A stretch of 64,000 nucleotides of DNA, from contig NZ_AP025463.1 of the NCBI RefSeq assembly GCF_024347335.1, positions 1,302,001 through 1,366,000 of the forward strand, read 5' to 3'. Below the pieces are notes generated by a model, which was not told where the DNA came from, did not search any database, and saw only the letters and a list, made by a program, of their open reading frames with translations. Below, piece after piece: positions 27,236-35,435 of the stretch (the stretch's first letter is position 1; each line of letters begins with the position of its first letter). A program made the translations under genes and the position numbers. This stretch comes from Vibrio celticus. Its GTDB lineage: Bacteria > Pseudomonadota > Gammaproteobacteria > Enterobacterales > Vibrionaceae.

Positions 27236-27365
27236 TTGGTAAGGTTTATACAAGAGGCTGAATTGCTATTCAAGGCTTGCCTCCTGACTAACTTCGTTAT
27301 CTATGAGATTTTTATCCATTAGTGTGACGATAGTCTTAAGCAAACGACATGAATTTTATCGAGAA

Positions 27366-27395
27366 GCGCAAGTCAGTGCTGAAGCTGACTTGCGC
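27366..27395 (-). terminator. hairpin after the sulfatase gene
   Basis: Eleven-base perfect arms GCGCAAGTCAG / CTGACTTGCGC, 20 bases beyond the sulfatase stop codon on the minus strand. It lacks a long T tract (TTCTC), so termination may be partial. Confidence 0.55.
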
Positions 27396-27414
27396 CAAAC
27401 GAGCTCGGCTTATA

Positions 27415-28845
27415 CTAGTCGCGACCTCTCCATCCATTAGTGTATGGGTAACGATCTTTATTCCAACCCCATCGAGAGGCTTCATTTTCTGAGTCCCAAC
27501 GCTCAAACTCTTGTTTTAGTCGCTCAACTTGTTCTGGGTACGTTTTTGCAAGATCATTAGATTCGCTGATGTCTTCGCTAATTTTGTACAGTTCATAGCG
27601 AGGACGCTTCACATGAACATTTGGTACAACTAGTTTCCAGTCATCATCACGGATTGCGCTACGAGCAGCGGTTAGCCAGTATAAGAATCGAGGCTCAAGT
27701 TTATCGACTTCACCTGTTAACCTTGGCATTAGATTTACGCCTTCTAGTTGCCAATCTTTTTTAGGTTCAATACCCGCAATAGCTAGGGTCGTTGGTAAAA
27801 TGTCTAAAGAGATCACAGGCTCATCGATCACCTGATTAGCAGGAATGTGACCGCGATAGGAGATGGCGAATGGAATTCTGATGCCGCCTTCCCATGTAGT
27901 GCCCTTAATCGCTCTTAAGGGGGTATTCATTGAACCATTGTTTTTAGGCTTGCCACCATTATCCGATAGGAAAACAATCATGGTGTTGTCCATCAAATCA
28001 TGCTGTTCCAATTTATCAACAATCTTACCGACGTTGATATCCATGTTGTGAGTCATGGCGAGGGATTTTTGGCGAAGAGGATCCTTGATATGAGCAAATT
28101 TTTTCAGGTCTTCTTCTTTTGCGTGCATGGGACCATGAGAGGCATTAAATGGTACGTATAAGAAGAATGGGTTGTCCTTGTGGCGTTCGATAAAACTAAC
28201 GGATTCGTCTCCGAAAATATCGGTTAAATAGCCATCAAAGTTTTCGATTACTTCATCATTCCGATGCAGAGAAGAAAAAGCTTTTTCTTCTGAATTTTCA
28301 ACGTTGTGGCCACTTACAAAGTAATCTGCAGCACCATTGTTAAATCCATAGAATTCAGTGAATCCGCGGTTATGAGGCCAGTATTTTTTATCGTCACCAT
28401 CGTGTGATTTACCAATGTATCCTGTGACATAGCCAGCGTCTTGGAAGTAGTTACCAAACGTTTTTATTGAAAGGTCGAGCCCTTGCTCTATGCCTTTTTC
28501 GCTAATTCGTGGACCAATATTGTCGTGGTAACCAAAGCGCTGTTGGTAGCGCCCCGTTAATAGCCCTGCTCGAGATGGGCCACAGACAGAACCAGTGACA
28601 TACCCAGCAGAAAAAATCGCGCCATCATGGGCAATTTTATCCATGTGTGGAGTGATAACATCATCTCGAATCTTCTGAAAACCCATGTCCGCATAGCCAA
28701 TGTCATCGACAAAAATAAGTACAACATTGGGCTGCTGAGGTTCTGAAGATGGTGTGTCGGCCACTGCTGTATTGGCCAGCATACCGCCTGCCATCACAGA
28801 GGCAATAGCAATGCCCATTCCTTTTTTTACAAACTTAGAAGTCAT
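27415..28845 (-). CDS. exported sulfatase, Cys-type (CGPSR)
   Basis: 476 residues with a signal peptide (…GGMLANTAVA). It belongs to the type I formylglycine sulfatases of the alkaline phosphatase superfamily. The metal-binding start is VVLIFVDDIGYADMGFQ, and the modification site is Cys88 in CGPSRAGLLTGR. Further conserved blocks are GYIGKSHDGD, FLSDNGG and WEGGIRIPF. It removes sulfate esters from an unidentified glycan outside the cytoplasm. It lies 79 bases downstream of the small helical protein gene at 28925 and is probably co-transcribed with it from the operator at 29292. Its N-terminal region closely resembles that of the truncated sulfatase at 49253. Confidence 0.93.
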   Translation of the reverse strand: MTSKFVKKGMGIAIASVMAGGMLANTAVADTPSSEPQQPNVVLIFVDDIGYADMGFQKIRDDVITPHMDKIAHDGAIFSAGYVTGSVCGPSRAGLLTGRYQQRFGYHDNIGPRISEKGIEQGLDLSIKTFGNYFQDAGYVTGYIGKSHDGDDKKYWPHNRGFTEFYGFNNGAADYFVSGHNVENSEEKAFSSLHRNDEVIENFDGYLTDIFGDESVSFIERHKDNPFFLYVPFNASHGPMHAKEEDLKKFAHIKDPLRQKSLAMTHNMDINVGKIVDKLEQHDLMDNTMIVFLSDNGGKPKNNGSMNTPLRAIKGTTWEGGIRIPFAISYRGHIPANQVIDEPVISLDILPTTLAIAGIEPKKDWQLEGVNLMPRLTGEVDKLEPRFLYWLTAARSAIRDDDWKLVVPNVHVKRPRYELYKISEDISESNDLAKTYPEQVERLKQEFERWDSENEASRWGWNKDRYPYTNGWRGRD

Positions 28846-28924
28846 GAATTAAAATTCCATTGGCAAGGTAGACGGGCGCATTGGAAGCGGGTTTTGGCCA
28901 CAATGCGCGCGGTGTATTTCAGTG

Positions 28925-29263
28925 CTATTTTTTTGATTGATTAAATCGTTTTAAATCTTCTTTGCTGATGACAGCAAAAAGAGATTTTTGGTAGTCGCGC
29001 CATACTGGCTTTCTTGCTTCTTTATATTCTGCAGTACGAGCACCATATTTACCAACAAGGTCATAGTTAGCGCTTGCTAGGTTCTTTTTGGCATCTAGAA
29101 TCGCGTTGGACTCTGCTTCTGATAGATCAAGAAATACTGTCATTTCATGAACTTCACCAGTGATTCGTTTTAAGTCGTTGGGCTTAATTTCAGCATTTGC
29201 CAATACGCTAGTAGAAAGAAACATAGAAGTAATAGCAGTGGCAGCAATAAACAGTTTTTTCAT
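28925..29263 (-). CDS. small exported helical protein, sulfatase-associated, unknown
   Basis: 112 residues with a clear signal peptide (MKKLFIAATAITSMFLSTSVLA). The mature part is charged and predicted helical, with the pattern ITGEVHEMTVFLDLSEAESN, KYGARTAEYKEARKPVWRDY and LFAVISKEDLKRFNQ. It loosely recalls periplasmic Spy/CpxP-size proteins, but no LTxxQ motif is present and I do not recognise the family. A clear paralogue is encoded at 51019-51360. Both are the first gene after an AAACGTTT operator, and both precede members of the same sulfatase group. A role in sulfatase folding or glycan handling is inferred only from this context. Confidence 0.8.
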   Translation of the reverse strand: MKKLFIAATAITSMFLSTSVLANAEIKPNDLKRITGEVHEMTVFLDLSEAESNAILDAKKNLASANYDLVGKYGARTAEYKEARKPVWRDYQKSLFAVISKEDLKRFNQSKK

Positions 29264-29291
29264 AATTGTAGGTCTCCAGATAGTAATTTTA

Positions 29292-29305
29292 TATAAACGT
29301 TTCGC
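29292..29305. promoter_or_regulatory. LacI-type operator, small protein-sulfatase unit
   Basis: TATAAACGTTTCGC, perfect AAACGTTT core, 29 bases before the minus-strand start at 29263. Confidence 0.68.
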
Positions 29306-29890
29306 ATTGGTTGGAGCTAACTTATGTGCACATATTTAAAAAGGCAAATGACTAGTTAGGTTAGTGTGATTTAGGTCTTATTTGGAGGTGGTATTTGAGG
29401 TGAGGATCACGAATATATAACTCTTTCTTATATGAGTTTATGGTGGCTCGTCGTTTTATTCAGAAAGAAGGAAGATTGAGTCTGGTGTGAATTTAACGGT
29501 TATCTAGCGACAACGGTTGCTATCGATGTGTTGTGGCTATATCGTTTTGTAAAATATTGTTTCCTTTAAGTTTATGATTTTCTTGTTTTTAATGGTTGAT
29601 ATGGGCGTGTTTAAGCTTAACTCTATGATTGTTAAATCATAATTGCATTAGTCTTGTTTTGATGTGAATTTTTCAATTGTACTATAAAAAGTGCATTTTC
29701 CAGTTAAGTACAGTGTTATTTATTTAAACAAATTGGATGGAATTATTACCGGAAGATTCAAGAAAAATTAATATAATTCAGTTAGATAACAGGTAGTATT
29801 AAGGGTGTTTTGTCATGTTAAAGTATTGTTTTAGAACTAGTATCAAGTGATTTAGCGCACAGTCTATCCATGCTTGCGTTGTATGTCATG

Positions 29891-29904
29891 TAGAAACGTT
29901 TATA
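29891..29904. promoter_or_regulatory. LacI-type operator, GH144-like gene
   Basis: TAGAAACGTTTATA, 78 bases before the ATG at 29982. The site would fall inside the longer frame from 29874, which supports the later start. Confidence 0.72.
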
Positions 29905-29981
29905 CTGAGTTAAGATTTAGTGACTGTCTGACAGCGTATAATGGTCAGAACGTATGTCGGTATAATATTGGAATCAAACAC

Positions 29982-31313
29982 ATGAAAAAGAAAATCACGG
30001 CTCTTATTGTCGGGGCGATGTTATCAGCGAGCCTTCCGACTTATGCATCAAATGACGTCGAACAAACTTCCCCCGTTCGAGTGGAGCAAAAGAGTGATGC
30101 TGAAATAATTGAAAGTTTGTACCGAGGTGGCTACGCATATTGGCAACAATTGCGCAATGATAATGGTTCTTATGAAGATAAGCTGCATTTAAATGGTCAC
30201 CGTGACCATTTGGGCTCGATAGCGAATTCGGGTATGGGTTTGGTCGCTTTGACTATTGGGCACGCGAACGGTTGGGAACCGAAAGCTGAACAGTTAGCAT
30301 TGCAAACGTTACGCATGCTTGCAGGAGAAGACCCTACAATTACTGTTCCCCAAAATGCAACGAATACATTTATCCACTTCTACAATACGCAAACTGGTGA
30401 AGCAGCAGGGGATGATTGGAGCCCTGTAGATAGTGCTATTATGATTCTTGGTGCTCAGTTCGCAAAAAACTATTTTAGCGACAACGCTGAAATTACCCGT
30501 TTAGCTGATTTCTTATATGGCAATACAGATTTAACACCGTATATCGCCGATGTGAAAACAGGTCGAATTTATCTAGCTCAGTACACAGACGGTAGCTTCA
30601 AAAAATGGCGTACGAAAGCCTTTAATGAATATATGCTTGTAGCATCCGTGGCAAATCAGCAGGCTAAAGATAAGCGAATTAAGACCGCTAATCCGGCTAA
30701 CGCTCGTAAGTTCTGGGATGTTTGGTATGCATCGACCAAATATTTGCCTGTTGCTAAATATAATAATATCCCTGTGCTTTCGGAAGGTGAAACATGGTTT
30801 ACCTCTCAGTTTAACTTCCTCTTTAATAATTACTTAATGAGTGACTTCTCGACTAACACGCAGTTCTCTGAAGCGTTGAAGCAATCTGCAAAAGCGGATT
30901 ACGCTTTTTGGCAAGATGTCGATATTGACGGCGTAGACATCAAAGAATATGAATGGGGAAGTGGTGCTGGTGCTTGTCCTAACGGTTACTGTGTCGACCG
31001 TTTTCACTTTGAAGGTGACCGTCAGTTTAACGAGAACTTGGTCATTTCACCTCATATTCTAGCAGGTTATTTACCGTTTAATGAGCGAGCGAAAGACGAT
31101 CTCATTGCGACGTATCGAGATGATTCGATTAACGCTAAGTTTGAATTAGATGGTGGGTATGAAATTCTATGGCGTTATAGCCATGATCAACCAGAGTGGA
31201 AGGCTGAGTGGATAGAAGGTGTTGATTTTTCCACGTTCTTATTTGGTTTGGCAGCAATGCCAGAGCACTTAGGCCTTGATTTCTTCAATAATAACAATCA
31301 CTACAATAACTAA
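29982..31313 (+). CDS. exported GH144-like protein (glucoamylase-domain fold)
   Basis: 443 residues from the ATG at 29982, with signal peptide MKKKITALIVGAMLSASLPTYA. The remainder follows the plan of the PF10091/GH144 family of endo-beta-1,2-glucanases and relatives: an opening helix YAYWQQLRNDNG, then GSIANSGMGLVALTIGHANGW, corresponding to the family's TGFGL-IG-ERG block, DDWSPVDSAIMILGAQF, AFNEYMLVASVA, ISPHILAGYLPF and a closing GGYEILWRY…WIEGVDFSTFLFGLA. The fit is by pattern, not by alignment, and catalytic residues were not assigned. It is followed 88 bases later by a sulfatase gene and is under an operator. An endo-acting role on a beta-1,2-glucan is inferred from this and from the GH94 neighbour. 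Confidence 0.72.
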   Translation: MKKKITALIVGAMLSASLPTYASNDVEQTSPVRVEQKSDAEIIESLYRGGYAYWQQLRNDNGSYEDKLHLNGHRDHLGSIANSGMGLVALTIGHANGWEPKAEQLALQTLRMLAGEDPTITVPQNATNTFIHFYNTQTGEAAGDDWSPVDSAIMILGAQFAKNYFSDNAEITRLADFLYGNTDLTPYIADVKTGRIYLAQYTDGSFKKWRTKAFNEYMLVASVANQQAKDKRIKTANPANARKFWDVWYASTKYLPVAKYNNIPVLSEGETWFTSQFNFLFNNYLMSDFSTNTQFSEALKQSAKADYAFWQDVDIDGVDIKEYEWGSGAGACPNGYCVDRFHFEGDRQFNENLVISPHILAGYLPFNERAKDDLIATYRDDSINAKFELDGGYEILWRYSHDQPEWKAEWIEGVDFSTFLFGLAAMPEHLGLDFFNNNNHYNN

Positions 31314-31401
31314 TTAAGTAGCAAAAAATATAAAGCTACGTAGTGAGTGTGAATATCGATTTATGCTCGCTAAGTGTTCATTTTTAATAGGTTATATATA
31401 T

Positions 31402-33117
31402 ATGAATATCAATCGTTCTATTCTCTCTAAAGGGATTGGGCTATTACTGGCATCAAGTGCAATGGCAAGTGTTGCTGCAGAAGATGCAAGACCAAATATC
31501 TTATTTATTTTCTCGGACGACCATGCAAACCAAGCTATTAGTTCTTACAATCCAACGTTAGGCCATACTCCTAATATTGATCGTATCGCTGATGAAGGTG
31601 CCATCTTCGAGCGAGCGTTTGTGACAAACTCCATTTGTCAGCCAAGTCGTGCTTCTGTTATGACGGGTAAGCATTCTCACAAAAATGGGGTTATTGATAA
31701 CACGTCACGTTGGAACCCTAATCAAGTGATTTTTCCAAAGATCATGGAACAAAGTGGCTATGATACGGCACTGATTGGTAAGTGGCATATGCATCCGACG
31801 CCAGTTAATGAGTTTGGTTACTCTTTAGTATTGAATGGCTCTGGTGGGCAGGGTACTTATTATAACCCGGAATTTGTTGATCAAAAGGGCAAAACGACAG
31901 TAATGGAAGGGTATTCTACCGACCTGATTACTGATATGTCGTTAGATTGGCTTGAAGAGAGCCGAGATGCAGATAAGCCATTTTTGTTGAAGGTGCAATA
32001 TAAAGCCCCTCATACTCCTAGGCGACCGCCTGCTCGTCATATGAAGACCTTCATTAACCATAATTTCCCAACACCTGACACGTTGTTTGATGATTATGCA
32101 ACGCGAGGTGACCATGCGAACAATGCTTGGATGCAACTTTATGGTATGACACCTGTTGGAATTAATGCATTCCCACCAGCTCCAAGCTCACCAGAAAAGG
32201 CTCGTATTCGAGAAGAGTGGATTAAGAGCATGACAAACGATGAAAAATGGCATTTCGATCAGTTTGTTAATCGACTAAATGAAGAGCAGTTAGCTGCGTT
32301 TCATGACGCCTATGATGATGTGAATGTCGATTACTGGCAAAAGATGAAGGATCCTATGTATGCGCGCCGTTGGGGTGATGTGCCAAGAGATCTCAAAGTG
32401 GCACGTACCGAATACATGTATCAACGTTTTATGCGGGACTACATGGCTACCGTAATGACTATTGACGAGAACGTTGGCCGTATTCTTGATTACTTAGATG
32501 AGTCAGGATTAGCGGAAAATACCATTGTTGTTTATAGCTCTGACCAAAGTTTCTTTATTGGTGAGCATGGATGGGCAGAAAAGCGCTACATGTACGAAGA
32601 AGGGTTTAAAATGCCATTCATGATTCGTTGGCCCGCTAAAATCCCAGCAGAGCAGCGTCCACAGGCAATGATTCAGAATATGGATTTTGGACCAACGTTT
32701 TTAGATGCGGTTGGTTTAGAAGCTCCGCAAGAGATGCAGGGTAAATCATTTTTGAAAGTTCTGCTTGGTGAAACATCAGATGCTCAATGGCATGAAGAAC
32801 GACCAGTCGTTTACTATCACTACTACATGGAAGGTGCTCACAACGTACCGCGTCATGATGGTGTTAGAAGTGATCGCTATAAACTGATTGATTTTTACTC
32901 TCAGGAACAAGGTAAAGGTATTTTTGAACTCTATGACCTGAAAATGGATCCAAAAGAAGTGAACAATGTTTACGGTGATCCTAAGTATAAAGAAGTTCAA
33001 GATAAAATGATGGAAGAGCTTGAAAATGCGCGAGTTCGCTATGAAGTGCCAAAAGATTACTTTAAAGCACCATACCCATTCATGATGAAACAAGAGCGAG
33101 AGAGATTAGGTCTATAA
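31402..33117 (+). CDS. exported sulfatase, Cys-type (CQPSR)
   Basis: 571 residues from the ATG at 31402; the frame from 31363 adds residues ahead of the signal peptide (MNINRSILSKGIGLLLASSAMASVAA). The metal-binding motif FIFSDDHANQ and the formylglycine site Cys79 (SICQPSRASVMTGKH) are intact, as are IGKWHMHP and YSSDQSFFIGEHGW. The layout recalls N-acetylglucosamine-6-sulfatase-like proteins, but the substrate cannot be read. It is very similar along its entire length to the sulfatase at 55227. It is probably co-transcribed with the GH144-like gene before it, as no operator lies between them. Confidence 0.93.
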   Translation: MNINRSILSKGIGLLLASSAMASVAAEDARPNILFIFSDDHANQAISSYNPTLGHTPNIDRIADEGAIFERAFVTNSICQPSRASVMTGKHSHKNGVIDNTSRWNPNQVIFPKIMEQSGYDTALIGKWHMHPTPVNEFGYSLVLNGSGGQGTYYNPEFVDQKGKTTVMEGYSTDLITDMSLDWLEESRDADKPFLLKVQYKAPHTPRRPPARHMKTFINHNFPTPDTLFDDYATRGDHANNAWMQLYGMTPVGINAFPPAPSSPEKARIREEWIKSMTNDEKWHFDQFVNRLNEEQLAAFHDAYDDVNVDYWQKMKDPMYARRWGDVPRDLKVARTEYMYQRFMRDYMATVMTIDENVGRILDYLDESGLAENTIVVYSSDQSFFIGEHGWAEKRYMYEEGFKMPFMIRWPAKIPAEQRPQAMIQNMDFGPTFLDAVGLEAPQEMQGKSFLKVLLGETSDAQWHEERPVVYYHYYMEGAHNVPRHDGVRSDRYKLIDFYSQEQGKGIFELYDLKMDPKEVNNVYGDPKYKEVQDKMMEELENARVRYEVPKDYFKAPYPFMMKQERERLGL

Positions 33118-33137
33118 ACGAGCCCCGTGATGGATCG

Positions 33138-33166
33138 AGCCAGTAGCTATGCTACTGGCTTTTTTT
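33138..33166 (+). terminator. terminator after GH144-like/sulfatase unit
   Basis: Perfect stem AGCCAGTAGC / GCTACTGGCT with loop TAT and six Ts. Confidence 0.92.
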
Positions 33167-33203
33167 ATGTCTAGTTGTTATTGAAACTGGAGAATGATTT
33201 TAG

Positions 33204-33217
33204 TTTTAACGTTTCCA
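33204..33217. promoter_or_regulatory. degenerate LacI-type operator
   Basis: TTTTAACGTTTCCA, one mismatch in the AAACGTTT core. It lies 312 bases before the lipoprotein gene, in a 349-base gap that has no other gene. Confidence 0.4.
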
Positions 33218-33305
33218 TGATTCCGAAGAATTTGAATTGTGAAGGGATTTTTTTGACAGAAATTTGAAATGCCTAAGTTACAGTTAAATCGTTGCTGCCA
33301 GTACG

Positions 33306-33319
33306 CTGAAACGTTTTGA
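33306..33319. promoter_or_regulatory. LacI-type operator upstream of DUF2799-like lipoprotein
   Basis: CTGAAACGTTTTGA, perfect core, about 200 bases before the lipoprotein ATG. With the site at 33204 it is one of two about 100 bases apart, a spacing compatible with looping. Confidence 0.6.
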
Positions 33320-33515
33320 CAAAAAAACGCGAAAGTGGTGATTCCTTGTCGAAAGCTATTTATATGATTTATAGGTTTTTTTTGCTGCTACACTAAAAGT
33401 GAATCCGTTGAGTCATACTAATTAAGTTTACGCATAGAAGGCTCTTGTAAATAAGTAAATGTAGCTTCATGAACATCCAAATATTGTTTGCTATGAAGCC
33501 ACGTAAGGAGGGGAT

Positions 33516-33869
33516 ATGAGGTTTTTAAAATCAGCAGTTGTATTGAGTACTATTCTTCTAGCGTCCGGGTGTTCTTCTACCAATGATGTTGCATCAAACG
33601 ATTGGGGACAAAGAGGCTATGACTTAGCATTTCAAGGTAAAGCAATGGCACAAGACCAGGCCATTCCGACCGAGAAAGTGGCGTCATTTCAGGCAGGTTA
33701 TAATAAAGGCTTAACAGAGTTCTGTAGTCAAAATGGTTATGAAGTGGCTTGGGCCGGAGTCGACTATGAAAACACCTGTGAGAAACTCGCTCCGTTGTTC
33801 ATTGCGCAATACAACATGGGCTTGAATGATATGCAGCAGAAAGATTGGGACTATATAAGTCGAGACTGA
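33516..33869 (+). CDS. small lipoprotein, DUF2799-like
   Basis: 117 residues. The signal peptide ends in a lipobox (LLASGC), so the mature protein is membrane-anchored. The body has W-RGYDLAFQGKAMAQ, FQAGYNKGLTEFCSQNGYEV and FIAQYNMGLNDM, repeats of a Y-x-x-G-x-x-x pattern typical of DUF2799 lipoproteins of unknown function. An unusually strong ribosome site (AAGGAGGGG) precedes the ATG. It lies alone between two terminator-like hairpins, with operator-like sites on both sides. No role in glycan use can be shown. Confidence 0.78.
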   Translation: MRFLKSAVVLSTILLASGCSSTNDVASNDWGQRGYDLAFQGKAMAQDQAIPTEKVASFQAGYNKGLTEFCSQNGYEVAWAGVDYENTCEKLAPLFIAQYNMGLNDMQQKDWDYISRD

Positions 33870-33876
33870 GTTAACA

Positions 33877-33913
33877 CGAGTAAAGTTGAGGATGATCTTC
33901 AGCTTTACTCGTC
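33877..33913 (+). terminator. weak hairpin after the DUF2799-like gene
   Basis: Arms ACGAGTAAAG / CTTTACTCGT with inner TTGA/TTCAG pairing; no long T tract. Confidence 0.5.
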
Positions 33914-33970
33914 TTGATTGTTTAATCTACAGATAACGGCAGTTTTTCTACAAAATTTCGCCATTTCAAC

Positions 33971-33984
33971 CTTTAACGTTTCGA
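33971..33984. promoter_or_regulatory. degenerate LacI-type operator
   Basis: CTTTAACGTTTCGA, one core mismatch, 260 bases upstream of the operator at 34244. The remainder of the 413-base gap up to 34282 holds no gene. Confidence 0.4.
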
Positions 33985-34211
33985 TATTAAATTAGCAGAG
34001 TTAGAACCTGCTCACGTTTTATTGAACTTGCTATTCTCCAGCGTGACAATTTAGGACTGTTGCTATGAAGTGCCAAATAATATAATTAACTTAAATTCAA
34101 TAACTTACCGTTAACCCCTCTTCTTTTTTAATCATAATAAAAGCCCAATGTACTGTTTTGACACATGTCTAAAGAAAAGTGTGACCAAAGTTCATGATTT
34201 CGCACCTTTTG

Positions 34212-34257
34212 TTGACAGTTATGGTCGTCTCTCATAGTATCTATTGAAACGTTTCTA
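34212..34257 (+). promoter_or_regulatory. sigma-70 promoter overlapped by LacI-type operator, ABC ATPase gene
   Basis: A -35 box TTGACA (34212-34217), a 17-base spacer and a -10 box TAGTAT (34235-34240). Three bases later is the best operator of the locus, TTGAAACGTTTCTA (34244-34257), which would cover the transcription start, a classic repressor position. Confidence 0.82.
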
Positions 34258-34282
34258 TAACTTTATTCAGAAGAGTACGCTT

Positions 34283-35392
34283 ATGGCTCAGGTCAAGCTC
34301 AAAAATATAAACAAGATTTATAAAGGTGGCTTTCACGCTGTTCATGATTTCACACTCGACATTAAAGACGGTGAATTTATGGTTTTGGTTGGTCCGTCTG
34401 GATGTGCCAAATCAACGACGTTAAGAATGATTGCTGGATTAGAAAGTATTTCGAGTGGCGAGCTCGTCATTGGCGACAAGTTATGTAATGACGTCCAGCC
34501 AAAAGATCGTGGCATTGCGATGGTATTCCAAAACTATGCTTTATACCCACATATGACAGTTCGAGAGAATTTAGCATTTGGTCTGGAGACGCGTAAAAAA
34601 CCGAAAGATGAAATCGCGAAGCGCGTTAATGAAGCCGCTGACATTTTAGAGATTACAGAACTACTTGATCGTAAGCCGGGACAAATGTCTGGTGGTCAGT
34701 GTCAGCGTGTCGCGCTAGGGCGAGCTATGGTGCGAAAGCCAGAAGTCTTCCTTTTTGACGAGCCACTATCAAATTTAGACGCCAAACTTCGAGTCTCAAT
34801 GCGGATGCGAATCTCGAGACTTCATGAAGACCTGAAAACGTCTGGTAAGCCCGCCACAATGATCTATGTGACTCATGACCAAGTTGAAGCATTGACGATG
34901 GGTGACCGCATCTGCGTGCTTAATCGTGGTGCCATCATGCAAGTCGATACACCTATGAATCTATACCACAAGCCTGCGAATAAATTTGTTGCAGAGTTTA
35001 TCGGCTCACCAACGATGAATATGCTATCAGGTAGGCTAATAGAAGGGACAAATGGTGAGGTGGTTATCCAGGTCAATGACAACGTCTTTACTTTTCCTAA
35101 AGAAAAGCAAGGTCACCTTGCTGGCTATGTTGGTAAGGATGTTTATCTAGGTGTGCGTCCAGAGCAATTATCGATGACACCAGGTGACAACAATTTTGAT
35201 GCATATGTAACAGAGGTTGAGGAGATGGGCTCAGAGTCTTTCCTTTATCTGAACTTTAATGGAGAACAGCTTATTTGTAAGGAAACGAATCCGGAGCTTT
35301 CTCTTTGCAAGCAGAGTGTCCATAGCGTGTCACTTAACATGAATAAAGTTCATGTGTTCGATAAAGAGACAGAACAAAACATTTTTCTCTAA
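34283..35392 (+). CDS. sugar ABC transporter ATPase, MsmX/UgpC type
   Basis: 369 residues from the ATG at 34283; the longer frame from a TTG at 34244 would read through the operator. It is the ATPase that powers carbohydrate ABC importers of the MalK/UgpC class. Present are Walker A-like VGPSGCAKSTTLR, the Q-loop FQNYALYPHM, the signature MSGGQCQRVALGRA, Walker B VFLFDEPLSNLDAKLR and the H-loop YVTHDQVEA, followed by a C-terminal TOBE domain (GVRPEQL). Walker A has alanine in place of the usual glycine before lysine. It probably serves the permeases at 41394-43093. It heads a unit with the GH94 gene 43 bases downstream. Confidence 0.92.
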   Translation: MAQVKLKNINKIYKGGFHAVHDFTLDIKDGEFMVLVGPSGCAKSTTLRMIAGLESISSGELVIGDKLCNDVQPKDRGIAMVFQNYALYPHMTVRENLAFGLETRKKPKDEIAKRVNEAADILEITELLDRKPGQMSGGQCQRVALGRAMVRKPEVFLFDEPLSNLDAKLRVSMRMRISRLHEDLKTSGKPATMIYVTHDQVEALTMGDRICVLNRGAIMQVDTPMNLYHKPANKFVAEFIGSPTMNMLSGRLIEGTNGEVVIQVNDNVFTFPKEKQGHLAGYVGKDVYLGVRPEQLSMTPGDNNFDAYVTEVEEMGSESFLYLNFNGEQLICKETNPELSLCKQSVHSVSLNMNKVHVFDKETEQNIFL

Positions 35393-35435
35393 CCAGAATG
35401 CCCCATTTTAATTTTTAGTAAGTAGGTACTTTTAC

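Larger units (their letters stand above)
27106..27414. other. intergenic region, maturase promoter and sulfatase terminator
   Basis: 309 bases between two minus-strand genes. It contains the operator at 27222-27235 and a long hairpin at 27366-27395. Nothing else was recognised. Confidence 0.5.
29264..29981. other. long divergent intergenic region with two operators
   Basis: 718 AT-rich bases between divergent genes. Operators sit at each end (29292-29305 and 29891-29904). A possible CRP half-match TGTGATTTAGG lies near 29366. No gene or RNA was recognised in the middle. Confidence 0.55.

Noticed and set aside
27415..28845. OpgB-like phosphoglycerol transferase instead of sulfatase
   Set aside because: The CGPSR modification site and the adjacent maturase identify a formylglycine sulfatase.
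34244..34282. Upstream TTG start for the ABC ATPase
   Set aside because: It would place the operator inside the coding sequence and add a non-homologous N-terminus.
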